A stretch of 64,000 nucleotides of DNA from Styela clava (Eukaryota; Chordata; Ascidiacea; Stolidobranchia; Styelidae), in the NCBI RefSeq assembly GCF_964204865.1, contig NC_135250.1, forward strand, positions 11,098,001 through 11,162,000, read 5' to 3'. Positions 12,560 through 25,939 of the stretch are shown one piece after another (within the stretch, counting starts at the first letter, position 1; each line of letters begins with the position of its first letter). The translations under genes and the position numbers were made by a program. The notes below the pieces were generated by a model. The model made no database searches, was not told where the DNA came from, and saw nothing but the letters and a program-made list of their open reading frames with translations.

Positions 12560-14183
12560 CAGGGGTCACCAACTTTTTTGACCGCGGGCCGGATATGACT
12601 TAAACTGTGTTGAAACGGGCCGGACAAATATTTTTGTCAATGCAATACAATAAATTCACAAAAGTTGGGAAATCTATGCAGTTTATTCAACAATATATAT
12701 TCTATATTTCTGAAGACTTGAATATTAAATTCTATTTATATCGCAGAATATAGATCGAGAACATTCTAGGAAAACAAATATACAAGATTTCTATATGTAG
12801 ACAACTACCCTGAGTTTAGCTGTTATCAAAACGTTGCAGTCATGAATTAGGAATGTTACTAAATCCGCTTTTTCTCTCCAAAAAATGTACGCATCACGTC
12901 TGCTAAGTACCGTTACGCCGTGCCGAATACCGCTCATAAAAACGACTACGGACTGCTTGCTGTAGCATGGAATTCCATGAAATTTTGAAATAATTTAGAT
13001 AAAATAAACAACTATTATCTGGTATTTGATTTTTTTCATTAGCGCATAAATTTCCCAACATTCGGAGCTTTTAAAAATTACGCTCCATTTATACGTAGTA
13101 CAGATTAATGATATTGTCTATGGACACCAATAAAATTTATGTGGACGTGTGTATTTCATTTCTAACTTGATACTTACCAATTTTTATGAAATTTGTACAA
13201 TCGAAACATCGTTAAATATTACCGACAATGAACCACTGTCAAACTAACGTGCACAACACCAGCGTATATATGCGACAATCTTTCGGCGGTATCAAGACCG
13301 TTGACAGAATAAAATCCTGAAATAGTCTCAATATTCGCATGTGACGCAGATCGAAAGACTAGTGATTGATATGTATTCTTTTTTCATATTTATTACAGTT
13401 CTTATGAAAAAAGTAATGAAATCCTTATGGAAAGAATTGGCCTGTCTGGTGGTACTAAAATTCCGATATTTCTTGATCGTTTTTTTATAAACTTGGTATT
13501 GTTTTCTTATTTTCACTCAGATCCACCGGCGCAGTTTTTATTTAAATCGGATAAACTTTAATTTTTTGTAACATACCTACATGAATATCCGCTATAAAGC
13601 AGTACAAAAGTTGGTGTGACTTGTGAAATTGGAGCAGTGCGCGAGGGATTACAGTACTGTTAGCGCAACATGCACATTCGACGTTCATTTTAGCACAAGC
13701 AACGTAAACAGTTTCGTCGAAAGCACGCGCCACGAGTGCATCTTTCGCAGAAAACGTCGCGTAATGGTAGAGAATTTTAGCCTATTTTGTCACAGCTATT
13801 TCTAGACTAATTTTTCATTACTACTATTAAAACTACAACTCCCAAGGAGGCAAATAAGGATTGACGCATTTGATTCATACTTAAATTTCCCAAACACAAC
13901 CAAAAACTAACGAATAGCATTGAAAATCGCAAAAGCGAAGTATTGTTTACAACCACGACTGAAAATCTGTCAGGGTTGACAAAACAAAAGTATTTAAGCG
14001 GATGCGAAAGGGCCTATTATTACGTCACTTTTTTGCATCTTGGTGATTGGCCAATGTTACGAAATAAACAAGAAAGACGATGCTCGAGGAAAATTTCCCG
14101 CCATTTTTGCGTGTTATTGCGGGCCGGATAAAATGACGCCGCGGGCTGGATCCGGCCCGCGGGCCGTAGTTTGGTGACCCCTG
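12560..14183. mobile_element. Non-autonomous hAT-like transposon, 1,624 bp
   Basis: The element begins CAGGGGTCACCAACTTTTTT and ends TAGTTTGGTGACCCCTG, with GCGGGCCGG-type subterminal sequence at both ends. This is the layout of many hAT elements. The 8-bp target duplication TCCTAATA is present at 12,552-12,559 and 14,184-14,191. The left inverted arm at about 2,465-2,485 holds the same target uninterrupted on the opposite strand, with a single TCCTAATA. No transposase frame is visible inside, so it would depend on a transposase encoded elsewhere. Confidence 0.93.
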
Positions 14184-15829
14184 TCCTAATATACGAAGCA
14201 GTTGCTCGCGACTGCACAGACATTGCAGCGTAGACCACACGTCTCAAAAAAACTGTGCAAGACGTGCGTCGATGTAATCTGCCTAACGTTTACTTCAAGC
14301 TTGTCATCATGACTCATTTGTTAACTGTTGTCATATTTACGATATTGTTGAATTAACGGATGACCTGAAAATTTGAGAAAAACTAATTTTTGGTATCGTA
14401 CAGGGAAATTACGTAAACAAAGATAAGATACTTCCTGTAAGTATCCTGTATTTTATCTATAGAAGATAAATTTCAATGTTTGATTATGATCAAATTGTTA
14501 AAAAAATAATTTCGGTAAGCACTAATCATACAACTGAAATTATCTTCGAAAGTATGTACTGAATGCATTGAAGTATTATTTGAATAATACATGGACAAGT
14601 ACAATTCTATGAAATCCAGAAATTATCGCTAACCCTATTTTGAAAGAAATGGAACTACGCATACATGTGATGTAATTGGCTGTTACGTTTCATTGAGTGT
14701 TGTTGTCTGTGGATTGGACTAGCTGAATGTCAACTAATTGTGAATTTGTGACTAATAACATTCATGGTCAAGTGAAATTTTAACTGCGCTACGAGAATAG
14801 ACAAATTGAGAGAAAAGAAATCAAAATAGTGATTCATAAAAACGATGCACGTATTGGATTGTTTATCGAAACACAACCAGGAGCTCAAAGTTTTACTAAA
14901 CATGTTTGTAGGTGAACGCATTGCATCATTGTTTTTTCAATTAAATGTACATTGGCAAAACAAAAATTATTGCGCATCAACCACACAATTAACTTTACAA
15001 AAGGAACATTTGAGTACGTTAATAAATTGCAAAAGATGCATACCGTATTCCAGTATAATTATTATTCTTTTGTGCTATCTAAAACACAGCAACAAAAAAG
15101 GAAGAACGGGAATATACAAATTTCATAAACTTCTGAGAGATGAAAGTTTGTAGCAGTCTGTCAGTAGCTGATGGAAAATGTTTTTTTTTTTGTAAAAGAT
15201 TTCCAAATTATCATTTTGAATTGATATCGGTTTTTGCATTTCATAAACTACAGCCACTAATTGATCATAGAAGACTTAACAATCATCTTCTGTGTGGGCT
15301 GGGTAAGTAACCTTCTTTAGCGTATCAATAGTTCAAAGTTTAATAATAACATCGAATTCTCTACAGATATTACATTGTTATCACTTCAGAGTCACATAAA
15401 CTGCTAGTGCAGCCAGAAATTTACCACGAAGTTAAGTAATTGAAACATGAATTTAAAAGTACAAGACCGGATAGAAATTGACCCGGGCCATCCGACTTTA
15501 TATTAGTTTAATTAGTTATACATGTGCAGCGGATACGTTGGAGTGGTCCTTATTTAAGAAACGTATGATGTGTGAAATTTATCTCTAAAACTATTAAAAA
15601 AATATTTTATGAAGTACATAAATTACTTTGTTACTACACATCAACACATTTTGGATTTCAAACGGACACTGGATGTTCTGAGATGCGCTTCACAACATGT
15701 TGTTTGTTCTCTGCATCAATCAAAGCAAAGTACAAATAATTCGCGGTTGAAACCATGAGCAGACAAGCCGTCTGAAGTTGGAAAGAGCATTGAGTCATTT
15801 CGATAAACTGAGAGAATCTGAAATGGTCA

Positions 15830-16810
15830 AGTACAAAACTTTAAAAACAATTGGTTTGTTTATCGATAGCAAATACATTCAGGAAGCTAAAGAATAATAC
15901 TAAACATGTTTGCCGGTAAAATCATTGCATCATTGTTATTCTCAAGTGATCAATTAGGCATGGGAATGACATGTTCTATACCTGGTAGCTGTGGAACAGT
16001 TGAACAGAACATTGGGTATTTCACAATTTTGCTCCATGAAACACGGCTTTGTTCAAACGCATACGTACCCTTTTGCTCCCGAAAATTTTCACAGCAAAAG
16101 CATACTCTTCATAACATTTTCATATGCTGTTCTACAAGTACAGGCATTCACTCGTGTAGTTGCAGATTTGACAAGTTTGTCTCAATATCCGATTCATCCG
16201 CTTTGATGATCCTTGGAAATTTTCAATTAAAAACTTGTTTTGCCAAATGAAATTGTACGTCAAACTAATTTGAACTTGACTCGTACATGTGGCCTATTCA
16301 ATTTTCCAACGCCCGAAGGGTGACGCGGTTCCACAGAACACTCAATGACGAACATTGATGTTTATTGTCAACTGACGAAATACATCATTTATGGGTATCT
16401 ACCATGCCATTACTTCAATAACCTACGTGTTTTCGATAAAAGCGTCGTACGGTGGCAGGGCCGGCCGAGTGCCGGTATATGTTAGCAAACCAATATTAAA
16501 TAGTGAGTCATCGCCGGTAATCAGCATGAACTACACCTGAGGTGTTCAGTCGTGTAATGTTTTTGCAGACACGCCGTCTAGTTACCGGTAGTTGAAGAAA
16601 CTTTTTTCGTTTTGTTCGTATCTCTAATACTTGTCTAATCCCTTTGTTTATTGGATGCTTGTCTTCAGACGTAATTGCAAATAAGTGGTACGGTATGTAA
16701 TGCTACTTGTCGTTATACAATGAAATGTCTTGGTTCTCATGGAAGTCACCCTTTTGCGCAATCCAGTTCTTATACCAATACTTATATCAAAAAATTTCGT
16801 AGCGATCACT
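15830..16810. repeat. Repeat block S, copy 3
   Basis: Direct copy of 6,200-7,780 with internal deletions. For example, it jumps from TTGTCAACTGACGAAA straight to TACATCATTTATG, and again omits 7,160-7,690. It ends after ATCAAAAAATTTCGTAGCGA at about 16,803, where single-copy-looking sequence begins. Confidence 0.7.
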
Positions 16811-16829
16811 TGCGAAGTGATTGGAATTT

Positions 16830-19800
16830 TGCTTTCAATATTTTTAGAAATTAATTAATAATTCTAACATGATGTGCATGATGACATGTACACCACACCC
16901 TGCGTAGGCTTAGAGGTCAATATTTGAAGATTTTTCTCAGAACCTGTTTAATTTACCACGCTATTCTTTGTCGGGTAACAAATGATGTTGTGTTTTTGTT
17001 TGAAAAAGTTATATCAATAGTTCAAAGTTTATTACTAATGAAAAAAAAAAATTCGTTACGATTTCACGACGTTATCACCTTGATGTCAAAATGAATGTAC
17101 GGATCCAACATGAAATTTGAAATATATTTTAAAGACCTTTCTCTTGAATTTGCTAACATATGCGAAATTAAATTTTGAGAAAGTATTTGATCAAAATTCA
17201 ACAGTTTAGCCCTCTGTGTGTCAAACCTCATTAAGTAAGGAAAATCTCTATTTTTTACGAAATAAGCAATATGGGAAGAAATGACTTCATTATTTGACTT
17301 ATTTTTGCGTTTTCGTGATTATAGCAGCCTAATTTCACCACCAGCCAGCAATGAAGAAGTAAAATACCTATCAAATGAATAAATATTTAATTGAATTACC
17401 ATTTAATACTCCCTTGCTCTTATATTTGGCACGGTAGAAAATTTCGCCACAAGGTAATGATAATGAAATGCGTCTGAAACTCCTCATTTTTATCTTCTAA
17501 AACGTGGTATTAGTCAGTTATGAACTTTGTAAGCTGGTGCAAATGATTTAACAGTCGGCTTATTATTCTGCGTAGGTGTTCTTCATTTGTTTTGTATGAC
17601 CTTGTAGTAAGCTCAAACGACTGACCTGAGTAGTTGTACAAACAAAATATGGTTGGGAAGTGATCTTTAAGTAATCTTTAAATTATTGCTTTCGATTCAA
17701 CGCGTGAAGAATCTGGCAGTACCACCACCGGACAATTGCCCGATCTATATTCTCTGGAGAATTATATTACTAGGCCAATATTTTGGTTAATGCAAAGTAA
17801 AACATAAAAATAATTAGGTCTATTTAAATCTTCATATTACAAAATTTCCAAAAGCTTCGTGACTATGGGCTTAGGGGCCGATTTATGAATGAGAATTTTT
17901 AAGCTAGATTGCTCAACATAATAATGAGAAAAAACGAGCCAATACACCCCGTTTGCCACGACTTTTGGGATCAATACTTTGCTAGCATAACACCCAGCGT
18001 CTATAAAAGTTTACTACGGATGTTATTTGTAGAAGTAAAACATATGACAAATATTCGTATCACACAACGATATCCAATGCAGCAGTTCTAATAATCAAAA
18101 TATTCTATCGGAATCACGGTTTAATGCAAATTTTATTGAGTTATTAATGTATTGAATTTTTCGTAATGTACGTAAGACAAAACTAAAAATATACCAGCAA
18201 TTGACATTCATTTTAAACGTAGTAGGGTGAATAAACAAAATTTCCTGTTCTCGCCTGTGGATAAAAGGTAGAACAAATATTGTTACGTATTTGCACAATC
18301 ATCCCAGTAATTTTCAACGTTCGAAACAACGATCATTATTGTGTATAAATGTGTTAATTAGTTCTTCTTTACATTATACATATTTGCTCTTAGCGAGGAA
18401 ATGTCGGATCAAGATACTTAGACAAGTGTACATTGAATTGCTTTGTTGTTCAAAAACAGAACTTCTAAACTATACGTAGAAATATAAGTCAGGAAAATCT
18501 TCGATAAAATTCTTTTATGGACTACTTTGGAGGATGACAAATAAGAAAACCTGATAAAATAGCTGATTATATTGATAATAATTTTTCAACTTTGTTAGGC
18601 AAGGATCGCTATATTATACATTATAAACAAAACCACAAACAAAGAAGTAATTTACCATCAATAAATCATCGTCATGACTATAGATTAAAATAAAAGACAT
18701 TCAATATAAATATCTAAAATTGCATGGGTATAGATGACCAGCATATTTCTATTTCGAGACAATTTTTCAAAGTTATCATTGGTGCAATTTCGTTTTGCTA
18801 TAATTTTGTTCGGTAGTCAACCACACCCAATTATGATGCCAAGTCAATTTTCATATTCAGCTTCCGTTGACATAAGCACTTGGTGATGAACTGCACCCCG
18901 TAAAGTGGAAGATTAATTTCCCCTGAATTCAAAGATGTGAATATTATTCTTTCAGTGCCTTCCGGCGTATGATAAGAAAATCAATCAAATTGTTGCGACA
19001 TATATACAATTGTCTTCATCCATTGTTCGTTAGCGACAAGACGCGAAATTAAAGTTTGTTTTGAAGGTGCCAAAATTCAATCTTGAAGTCTTTGAAGGAT
19101 ATACTTAATCTGATCGTAATTTATGTAGATAAATCGGCAGCTGACGTCACAGGATAGCGCTAATTAGACTAAGGGGCATTGGAAGTTAGAGCTGTTCGGT
19201 CAGTCATTAAGCGACCAAAAGCTGTAAAATCTGACAGTCTTCTAGAATCTATTCAGGTCTAAGCAGCCCATTTCTTAGAGTTGACGTCAGTAAACATATG
19301 CCAGATTTAACTTGATAGTGAGACTTGAAGTTGAGTAAAATTGTATGGAGGTGTCAAATGAGGTAGCGTGTTTTATGTCTTTCTTATCGGTTTTCTGCAA
19401 CGTTTTGTAACATGTTCGAAAATTCGTAATGAGTGTAAGTATTTTTTATAGATTATATCTATTTGCTATAGAATAATAATCATTTTATATCATGTATTGT
19501 CAGTACAACATTTCACAGTTTTGTTTTCATTACTAATTACTGCCCCGGGCAAGTTTCCAAGTCATTGTTTGGATTTTCGTGTCATTGTTGATAACTTTTC
19601 CAATCGACCTCGATCACGTTTGACAATGGAAAACAAGCGTGGTTGTATTCATTATAGAGGGAGAAACTAGCTTACAGTTGGCTCACAAACTTTTGCGAAT
19701 GCAGCGTTATTCTGCAATAATTTAAAGAGCATTGCATTGACATACTATTAACATTGGATGGTCAAATGACGCTGCTATTCAACAGTAAATAGTGGGCCAA

Positions 19801-20850
19801 TTCCGTAGTTGGCTAGCTACACAGCAATCATGCCTAGCAATAACGACGGTTAACGCTTCATATTATTCAATATATATATATGGCTTTGGTTAATTATTAT
19901 GACTATTTGAATCGTGTTGCCGAATGTTTATAACAACAAAGGTGTAGAATCCGATTCGAAAAAAATAGAATATTTAATAAAACTCTCGATTGACTATGAT
20001 CTAATTTCGTGAAGTATCGGGTCGAAAATTTTTAGACTAGTCATAATTCTACGTATTTGTATTACCGAGAAATTGAAATATTATTTTAAATCCGTGGTGT
20101 TTTTAAGATTTCTTCATCCGGCTTGTTCTAAATAAAAGGATTCAATTTCAATATTTGAGTAGCGATTTTATATTAAAACATAACCACCGGTTACCTCTTT
20201 GAATCAAGTAATAACACAATACTTTTTGCAACGCTACTTAAAAAATCGTTGAACTTGGCTTCAAAAATAACCTAGTAAAATAGCATTGGTCAGTGTCAAA
20301 TAGTTAACTGTCCCTTCCATCAACTAAATTGCCCCTGGATTTGTGCCTAAAATTTTAAATTTATTTTAAATTTTGAGAAAGTATTTGATCAAAATTCAAC
20401 AGTTTAGCCTCTATTTGTCAAACCTCATTAAGTAAGGGAAATCTCTATTTTCTACTAAAATTATTTTTAGTTCTAGCCGAACTTGATTCGGCTGACAACT
20501 TCATCTCTATTCTAAAAAATAAACCTAATCCATATATTACCAAGTATTCAAACTCAGATAATGATACTGATACAACTTTTACAAAAAGTTACTTTTACTG
20601 ATACAAAAAGGCCATTGTCTCCATGTACGTCGCGTTTTATTTATTATGCTGACTTTTTTTTTTCAAGTATTCTTTTGCTAGCTTGAGGTGTATGTATCCA
20701 CCTTGGATCCAATTGGATCAAATTGAAAACAAAAAAAACTTAATTTTCCAAATCTTCTTTCAGAAAGTTGTCGTTTTCTGTGTGAATAATTAATTTCACT
20801 TTAAAAGGTTAGAAAAATGTATTACCTACATTTAGATAATAAAAAAACGT
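16830..20850. other. Gene-poor intergenic region
   Basis: I see no convincing exon here on either strand. The only structure noted is a direct repeat of about 95 bp, at roughly 17,165-17,265 and 20,358-20,455 (both contain AAAGTATTTGATCAAAATTC). Open frames are under 70 codons and show no family signature. Confidence 0.5.
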
Positions 20851-20879
20851 ACAAAATACTACAATTATTGTTAAGCGTT

Positions 20880-20945
20880 CGAGGGCCGCATTGGAAGCGC
20901 TCGGGGGACGCATGCGGCCCGCGGGCAGCAAGTTTGACACCCCTG
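20880..20945. mobile_element. Solo right end of a hAT-like element
   Basis: The sequence GCGGCCCGCGGGCAGCAAGT followed by TTGACACCCCTG has the form of a hAT terminus read inward (CAGGGGTGTCAAAC on the other strand, with a CCCGCGGGC subterminal block). I could not find the matching opposite end within several kilobases, so this looks like a truncated copy. Confidence 0.55.
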
Positions 20946-22640
20946 TCTTAAATAATGCTGTAATTTGGCAAAGTATCGTCAAGTAATATTTTTCTCATTA
21001 GAAGATTCAACCTGTGGGCCCAGTTTAAACTCGATTAAAGTTTTTCTCTTTACTCCGGAGTTTAATATGTATTTTTACTCAGCTCTACTCGCATTTTCGG
21101 CGTTAGGGTTAATGACACACCTCCACCCACTTTTGCTTTTTCTTCCGTTTATCTTTAAGAAACAACAATTACCTATAGCTAACAACATCTACTTTAAACT
21201 AAACTAGAAGTACAAAGTCCAAAGGTCGTCTCTATAACTATGTTTCATAGATTCAAATTGAATAATTAAATAGAATTAGATAGAAAATTAACGACTTGCT
21301 CGTTGTACATTTCAATGAGGTTTTAATTATATTTTAGGATAGTCGTACCTCCTTTACACAATCCTAGAATTGGTTCCGTTTCGAACAATATATAAGACTT
21401 TGTCAATCAAATCCAAAGTGCATCAACTTTAAGCTACGCATCCGTTTCAAGAAAAAATGGTTTTAAGGGGAAATAATCTGCAAATTATGCTTTCAACGTA
21501 AACTGAGACAGACTAGAATTAAAAACCGTACTGATCATTTTCTCAAAGGGGTCAAGTGCAATACTGCAAAGGTGAACACAATCAATTGCCTAATGTACAG
21601 GAGAATTTGTTTCCAAGTTGAGCACCAAAAATAATTGTATCTCATTGGGCAATTACGTTCAGTTGGTGTGTGTAGCACGCTTTGGGTAGTTTAAATTTAT
21701 TTGATTTTTGTATATGGTACGGAAAGTTTAACACCGCATTATGAAATATCAAATGAGTTTTCGTTTGATTTGTGCTACTCGTAAAATTATCAATAAGATA
21801 TTTATATTCGGATAAAATTTTAACACCTTAACAGTTTTATTGCCCTCTACGCATATGTCATGTTTCTTTCAAACGAGAAAACACTATAGCATATAAAATT
21901 TTGGGGTTATAAAAGTCTAGTTTTTTAGTCCAAGCCCACCATAGGCGTCCATGAAACGGCCGAAATAATCAGGAATTCTATAGCAAGCCTATGGCGGGAG
22001 TTTCATAGATCGATTTCAGCATCGTACGATATGACATATATTTACATTTCCACTATTATGATTAAACAAAACGTCCGTAGATGTAGAACCACATCCATTT
22101 AAAAATCACCAAAGTTCTAATTATATGCTCATCGTTCCCAATTTTATTTATTTGAGAAAATAACGATGACCTCACTATCCTTCAACAACCTGTTAGAATC
22201 TGACCTCGGACGACATCGTTTGTGTCATGAGGTGATGTAATTATCCGGGCTTATTTATCTCCAATGATATTAATCATATGGTTTCATAACAATGCCTTTC
22301 CTTCGTTTAATAATATTTTTGTTTTTGACCTATGTCACTTACGTTCTTTTCTTTTTACAGTATTTTCTCGTTGATAGTTTGCTAAAGAGAAAAAGTTTCG
22401 GCAGAAAAAGAATTACAATATAGCTTCCGTTTTTAAGTGAAACTTTAACAAAATGTCGCTCACAGATTCAGTTTATTGATAGAAACAATTAGTTTGTCGA
22501 GAAAAACAGCAGAATTTGAGTATATATATTGGATAATCGAAGAGTATCGCATCTCCAGTCTTGGAATTACAACAAACGTGAAGTAGGTCCTATGCTATTA
22601 ATGAGGACGATTTTTCTACAACAAAAAGCAAAATATATAC
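20946..22640. other. Intergenic region upstream of the lipoxygenase-like gene
   Basis: No exon is recognised. The first intronic-style landmarks begin only with the ATG at 22,648. The stretch probably includes the promoter and 5' untranslated region of that gene, but no specific promoter motif can be assigned by eye. Confidence 0.4.
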
Positions 22641-22647
22641 ACAAAAA

Positions 22648-25600
22648 ATGGGAAACAAGTACATGAAGCACGCATTTGCTTTTATAATGAAAGCAATTGT
22701 GTATATCATTCTTGGTCCTGCTATCTTGATATATTATGGATTTCTACGATGCATTCTTGCTTTGCAAATACGAAGACTTGAAATGAAAGGATGCAATGAC
22801 ACGCAAGGTTAAATTTTTTTTCATTTGAAACTAAATAACTAAATATTGAAATAAAATCAAACATTAAGTGGGAAATTATTTTTGAGTACTTCATTTAGAT
22901 TTATTAGTAGATTACATGTAGTGTTATTTGGATATTGTATTGTTTATAATTATTTATATTGTGATTACTTTTATGAATATTTTAATTTACCTGAATTTAA
23001 TGAAATAACGAGATTGCTATTAGGCTAGTTCATATATCAAAAATAGTTGTAAAAGTGGTAAAGCGTTCCAAAAAGTTTTATTTTTAATTTAACCTAGTAT
23101 CTATATGTCAATATCATTCGAGTATGGCTTGTATTAAATAGCACGTCCATGCTTTCATATTGAAAAATAATTCTTTGAAACAAGGTTACCATAGCTGCTA
23201 AAATTTGAGAAAAATTCTAGTATTAGAAATGAAAGAGTGAAAAACAATTACATTTTTTCAAAAAGTAATGACGTTCATCTCTCAACTATTCAACGTATTT
23301 TAATTTTATTTTAGGTTCTCTCGGTCGATTTAGGCAAAGCACAATCATTGAACTCACTGATGTATCAAATGCAGAAAAGCTAGATTTCAAGAAAAATCGA
23401 TCAATGACATACATCGATCAGGTCACTTCTGGAACGTTGTGGGAAATTTCTAGGTTCGCATGTGGGCGCCAAACAATTCCTTTAGTCTCGAACCACGTGC
23501 TGCACCACGCTTTGTTCAATTCACCATTCAGTTACGGACTAGTAAAAGAAGGTACTACTTGGAATATTAAATTGAACTATGCTCTATACTTCCACACAAT
23601 GCGTTTTTATTATTTATATGTCATTTTATTTTGATATTAGAAACGTTGCCTCACATGTATGTACCAATATATCAGGCTACCGTATTATAAAGCACACTCA
23701 TACTGCTACAGAATGATAGAGATCTCTTCTCAATTTCAGAAAATCCACTTTCAGAGGTTGCCTGGCATTTTTCTTTAGAGGAAATGGGGAAATACAAACT
23801 GTTCCAGGAATTTTATTGGGATGTTGAAGAAATAATGGTTTTGAAATCTGGCAAGCTAAATATTCGTGATCGTTCTGGAAAAATTCACACACCAAGATGC
23901 AAGACATGGACTCTGGCAAAGGCGCACGCTCAGGTGAAAAAGCTGAGTAGTAATCCTGAACATATTGTAGAATTTGACTAGACTTTAAAGATGATGAGCT
24001 CGATTAGAAGATTTTTGACTCTGACCAAGCGTTTGCCATATGTTCTACAGGCAATTTATATATTGAATTAATAAATGCTTTCTAAAATGATCGTTGGTTC
24101 AGCGTATTCAATAAACAAACAATAATTTTTATTGCAGGTCCAGTTGACATTCTTCGTGCCAGGATTATCACATAATCATGTACACTTTGTTTTGCCGTCC
24201 GTAATAGCTTATGAAACCCGTAAAAAACTTCCCGAAACATCGGTGTTACGACAGCTCATTGAGCCACATACGAGATTCACTCAATATATTAACCATCAAG
24301 CTCTCAACGTAAGTAATGATATTTGCTTCTATATTAAATGGTGGGGATTGGAATTGGATGCAAGAATGAGCAAAACTGACTAGGAGACCGCATTCCTCAT
24401 TAAAGTTAAATCCCAGTTTTTTGTCGGTATTGCGACATAAACATCTATCTGTATAATCCGAAACCGAACTCTACAATCTAATCTCTAAATGACGTACTTG
24501 ATTTTTAGAAAAGTATTTCATCCTGCAACACCAGAAGTTTTTCTGATCGTCTGTTTCGCCCTTGGCTGTGTATGCCAGTTGATAACGATGAATTTATCAA
24601 AGGAATTGCGAAAAAGTGCGAGCAGTTTTACTCAAAAAATAACTGCATGGTTCCAAAGCTTGAAGATGATATTCCATATCAATCATTTTTGAAAATGGTA
24701 ATGTCTTTACATCTTTTGATTTAAAATACATCTATTCGTTAGTTTTCAGTTAACACTTCAATATGCTCGCTCCAGCTTATTAAATATCAAAACATTTTCA
24801 TTGCGTAGATTGGTTCAGTCAGCAAACATATCTCATTTAAAATGGTTGCGAATATTTTTTTTTGAAAAATAAAATTCTTCTATGTTTTCAGTACTACGCC
24901 ATTTTTCACAAATACGTCAGCGATTTAGCACCATTTCTCAAAAGCGATTACGAGATTTTACGAAAAGCAATGGCGGAACATATTCCCGGAATACTCAATC
25001 AAAATATGATCGATGTTCTAGTTGGTTTTCTTTGGAACTCCGCTGTTGTTCATTTCGCCGACCACGAAACGTATCTTCAGCAATGGGCACGAAAATATGG
25101 TTGCATGGGCATTCGGTAAGTAAGTTAGCCGCGTTTGCAATAAAAATGAAATCTAATTCTCTAAAGGGTGTTAAAGATAACTAATGATACGCCAAATTAG
25201 GCATTCACAATCTCATTAAGTTAAGATTTCATTACCAATACATCGCAGAATCGTTTCATTTTAAAGTTTATGGCACACGTACTACGTAAGATATTTGATC
25301 GTAAGCAGAAGACGTATATAATTAGTTATTCAGTTTTATTGTCTATAGTCTCCTATTATGCTTATTTCTCGCATGTTTATCAATATCCACTACTTGTTAT
25401 CCAGAATCCCTCTCGTGACACCGCATGCCAAAGATAAAGAAGTTGAAGTCAACACGATAAGTTCGGGAAAAATCAACGGATCTTTCAACTCAGACTGCAT
25501 TTCTGCATATAAGAAAAATCACCAAAACAGCAACGATGTCATTATTGAAACATACCATTATTCAAAAGAAGATGGTTCACGATTTTTCCGTTCAATTGAC

Positions 25601-25939
25601 ATATGCAGGACGAGATGTTTTTTACGTACGTTTGTGCAGTACAATGAAAATCCGAAAGTCAATATGAAACTATTTGATACTGAGTAAGTGCACCTAGTTT
25701 TCAAGCATACATCGATATTAATCGTTTGTGCTTATAATTAAATGTGAACGATTACAGCGCATTGTTTCAGTAATTGAAAATACTATTTGTTTATATCTAG
25801 GTATGCCTTTACGGACTCGGCGGTGAAACGTACTGCTGCCAACTTTTTGATGGAGTTACGCGACCTGAGCTCAATACAGCGACAGCGGGGCGAGGCAATT
25901 GTGAAGGGTGAAAATTTCATACGAAGCGTCTGTTTCTGA
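22648..25939 (+). CDS. Lipoxygenase-fold protein, probably without the usual iron site
   Basis: Eight coding exons with GT-AG junctions and consistent phases: 22648-22807, 23315-23551, 23740-23933, 24138-24308, 24509-24697, 24892-25115, 25405-25683 and 25801-25939, giving 530 residues. Residues about 8-38 are a hydrophobic, membrane-type segment. Lipoxygenase hallmarks are W-x-LAK (W189), LIEPHTRFTQYIN (about 237-249) and a C-terminal helix FLMELRDL; lipoxygenases normally oxygenate polyunsaturated fatty acids. By eye, the five iron-ligand positions read Val204, His209, Ser367, His371 and C-terminal Phe530, against the usual His, His, His, Asn/His and Ile. A canonical non-haem iron centre is therefore unlikely. 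A pseudoenzyme or a different metal site are alternatives. A polyadenylation signal AATAAA lies at 26,270. The ligand assignment is inference. Confidence 0.72.

Larger units (their letters stand above)
10150..15830 (-). repeat. Right arm of the large inverted repeat
   Basis: This is the reverse complement of about 740-6,190, enlarged by the 1.6-kb hAT-like element at 12,560-14,183. A further stretch of about 390 bp (11,461-11,850) is bounded by CGGACACGTTAGTGGACA and its approximate inverse, and is absent from the left arm. About 200 bp (11,920-12,115) replace the place where the left arm carries the MULE-related fragment. No coding sequence was recognised. Confidence 0.8.

Noticed and set aside
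15906..16250. 114-codon frame beginning MFAGKIIASLLF
   Set aside because: Related starts occur at 6,290 and 8,951 in other copies of repeat block S, but the frames end at different places and the sequence diverges by indels, so no protein is conserved.
22648..25939. Cytochrome P450 or other membrane-anchored oxidase
   Set aside because: The N-terminal membrane segment first suggested it, but there is no haem-binding Cys motif, whereas the PHTRFT-x2-IN block and C-terminal helix fit the lipoxygenase fold.
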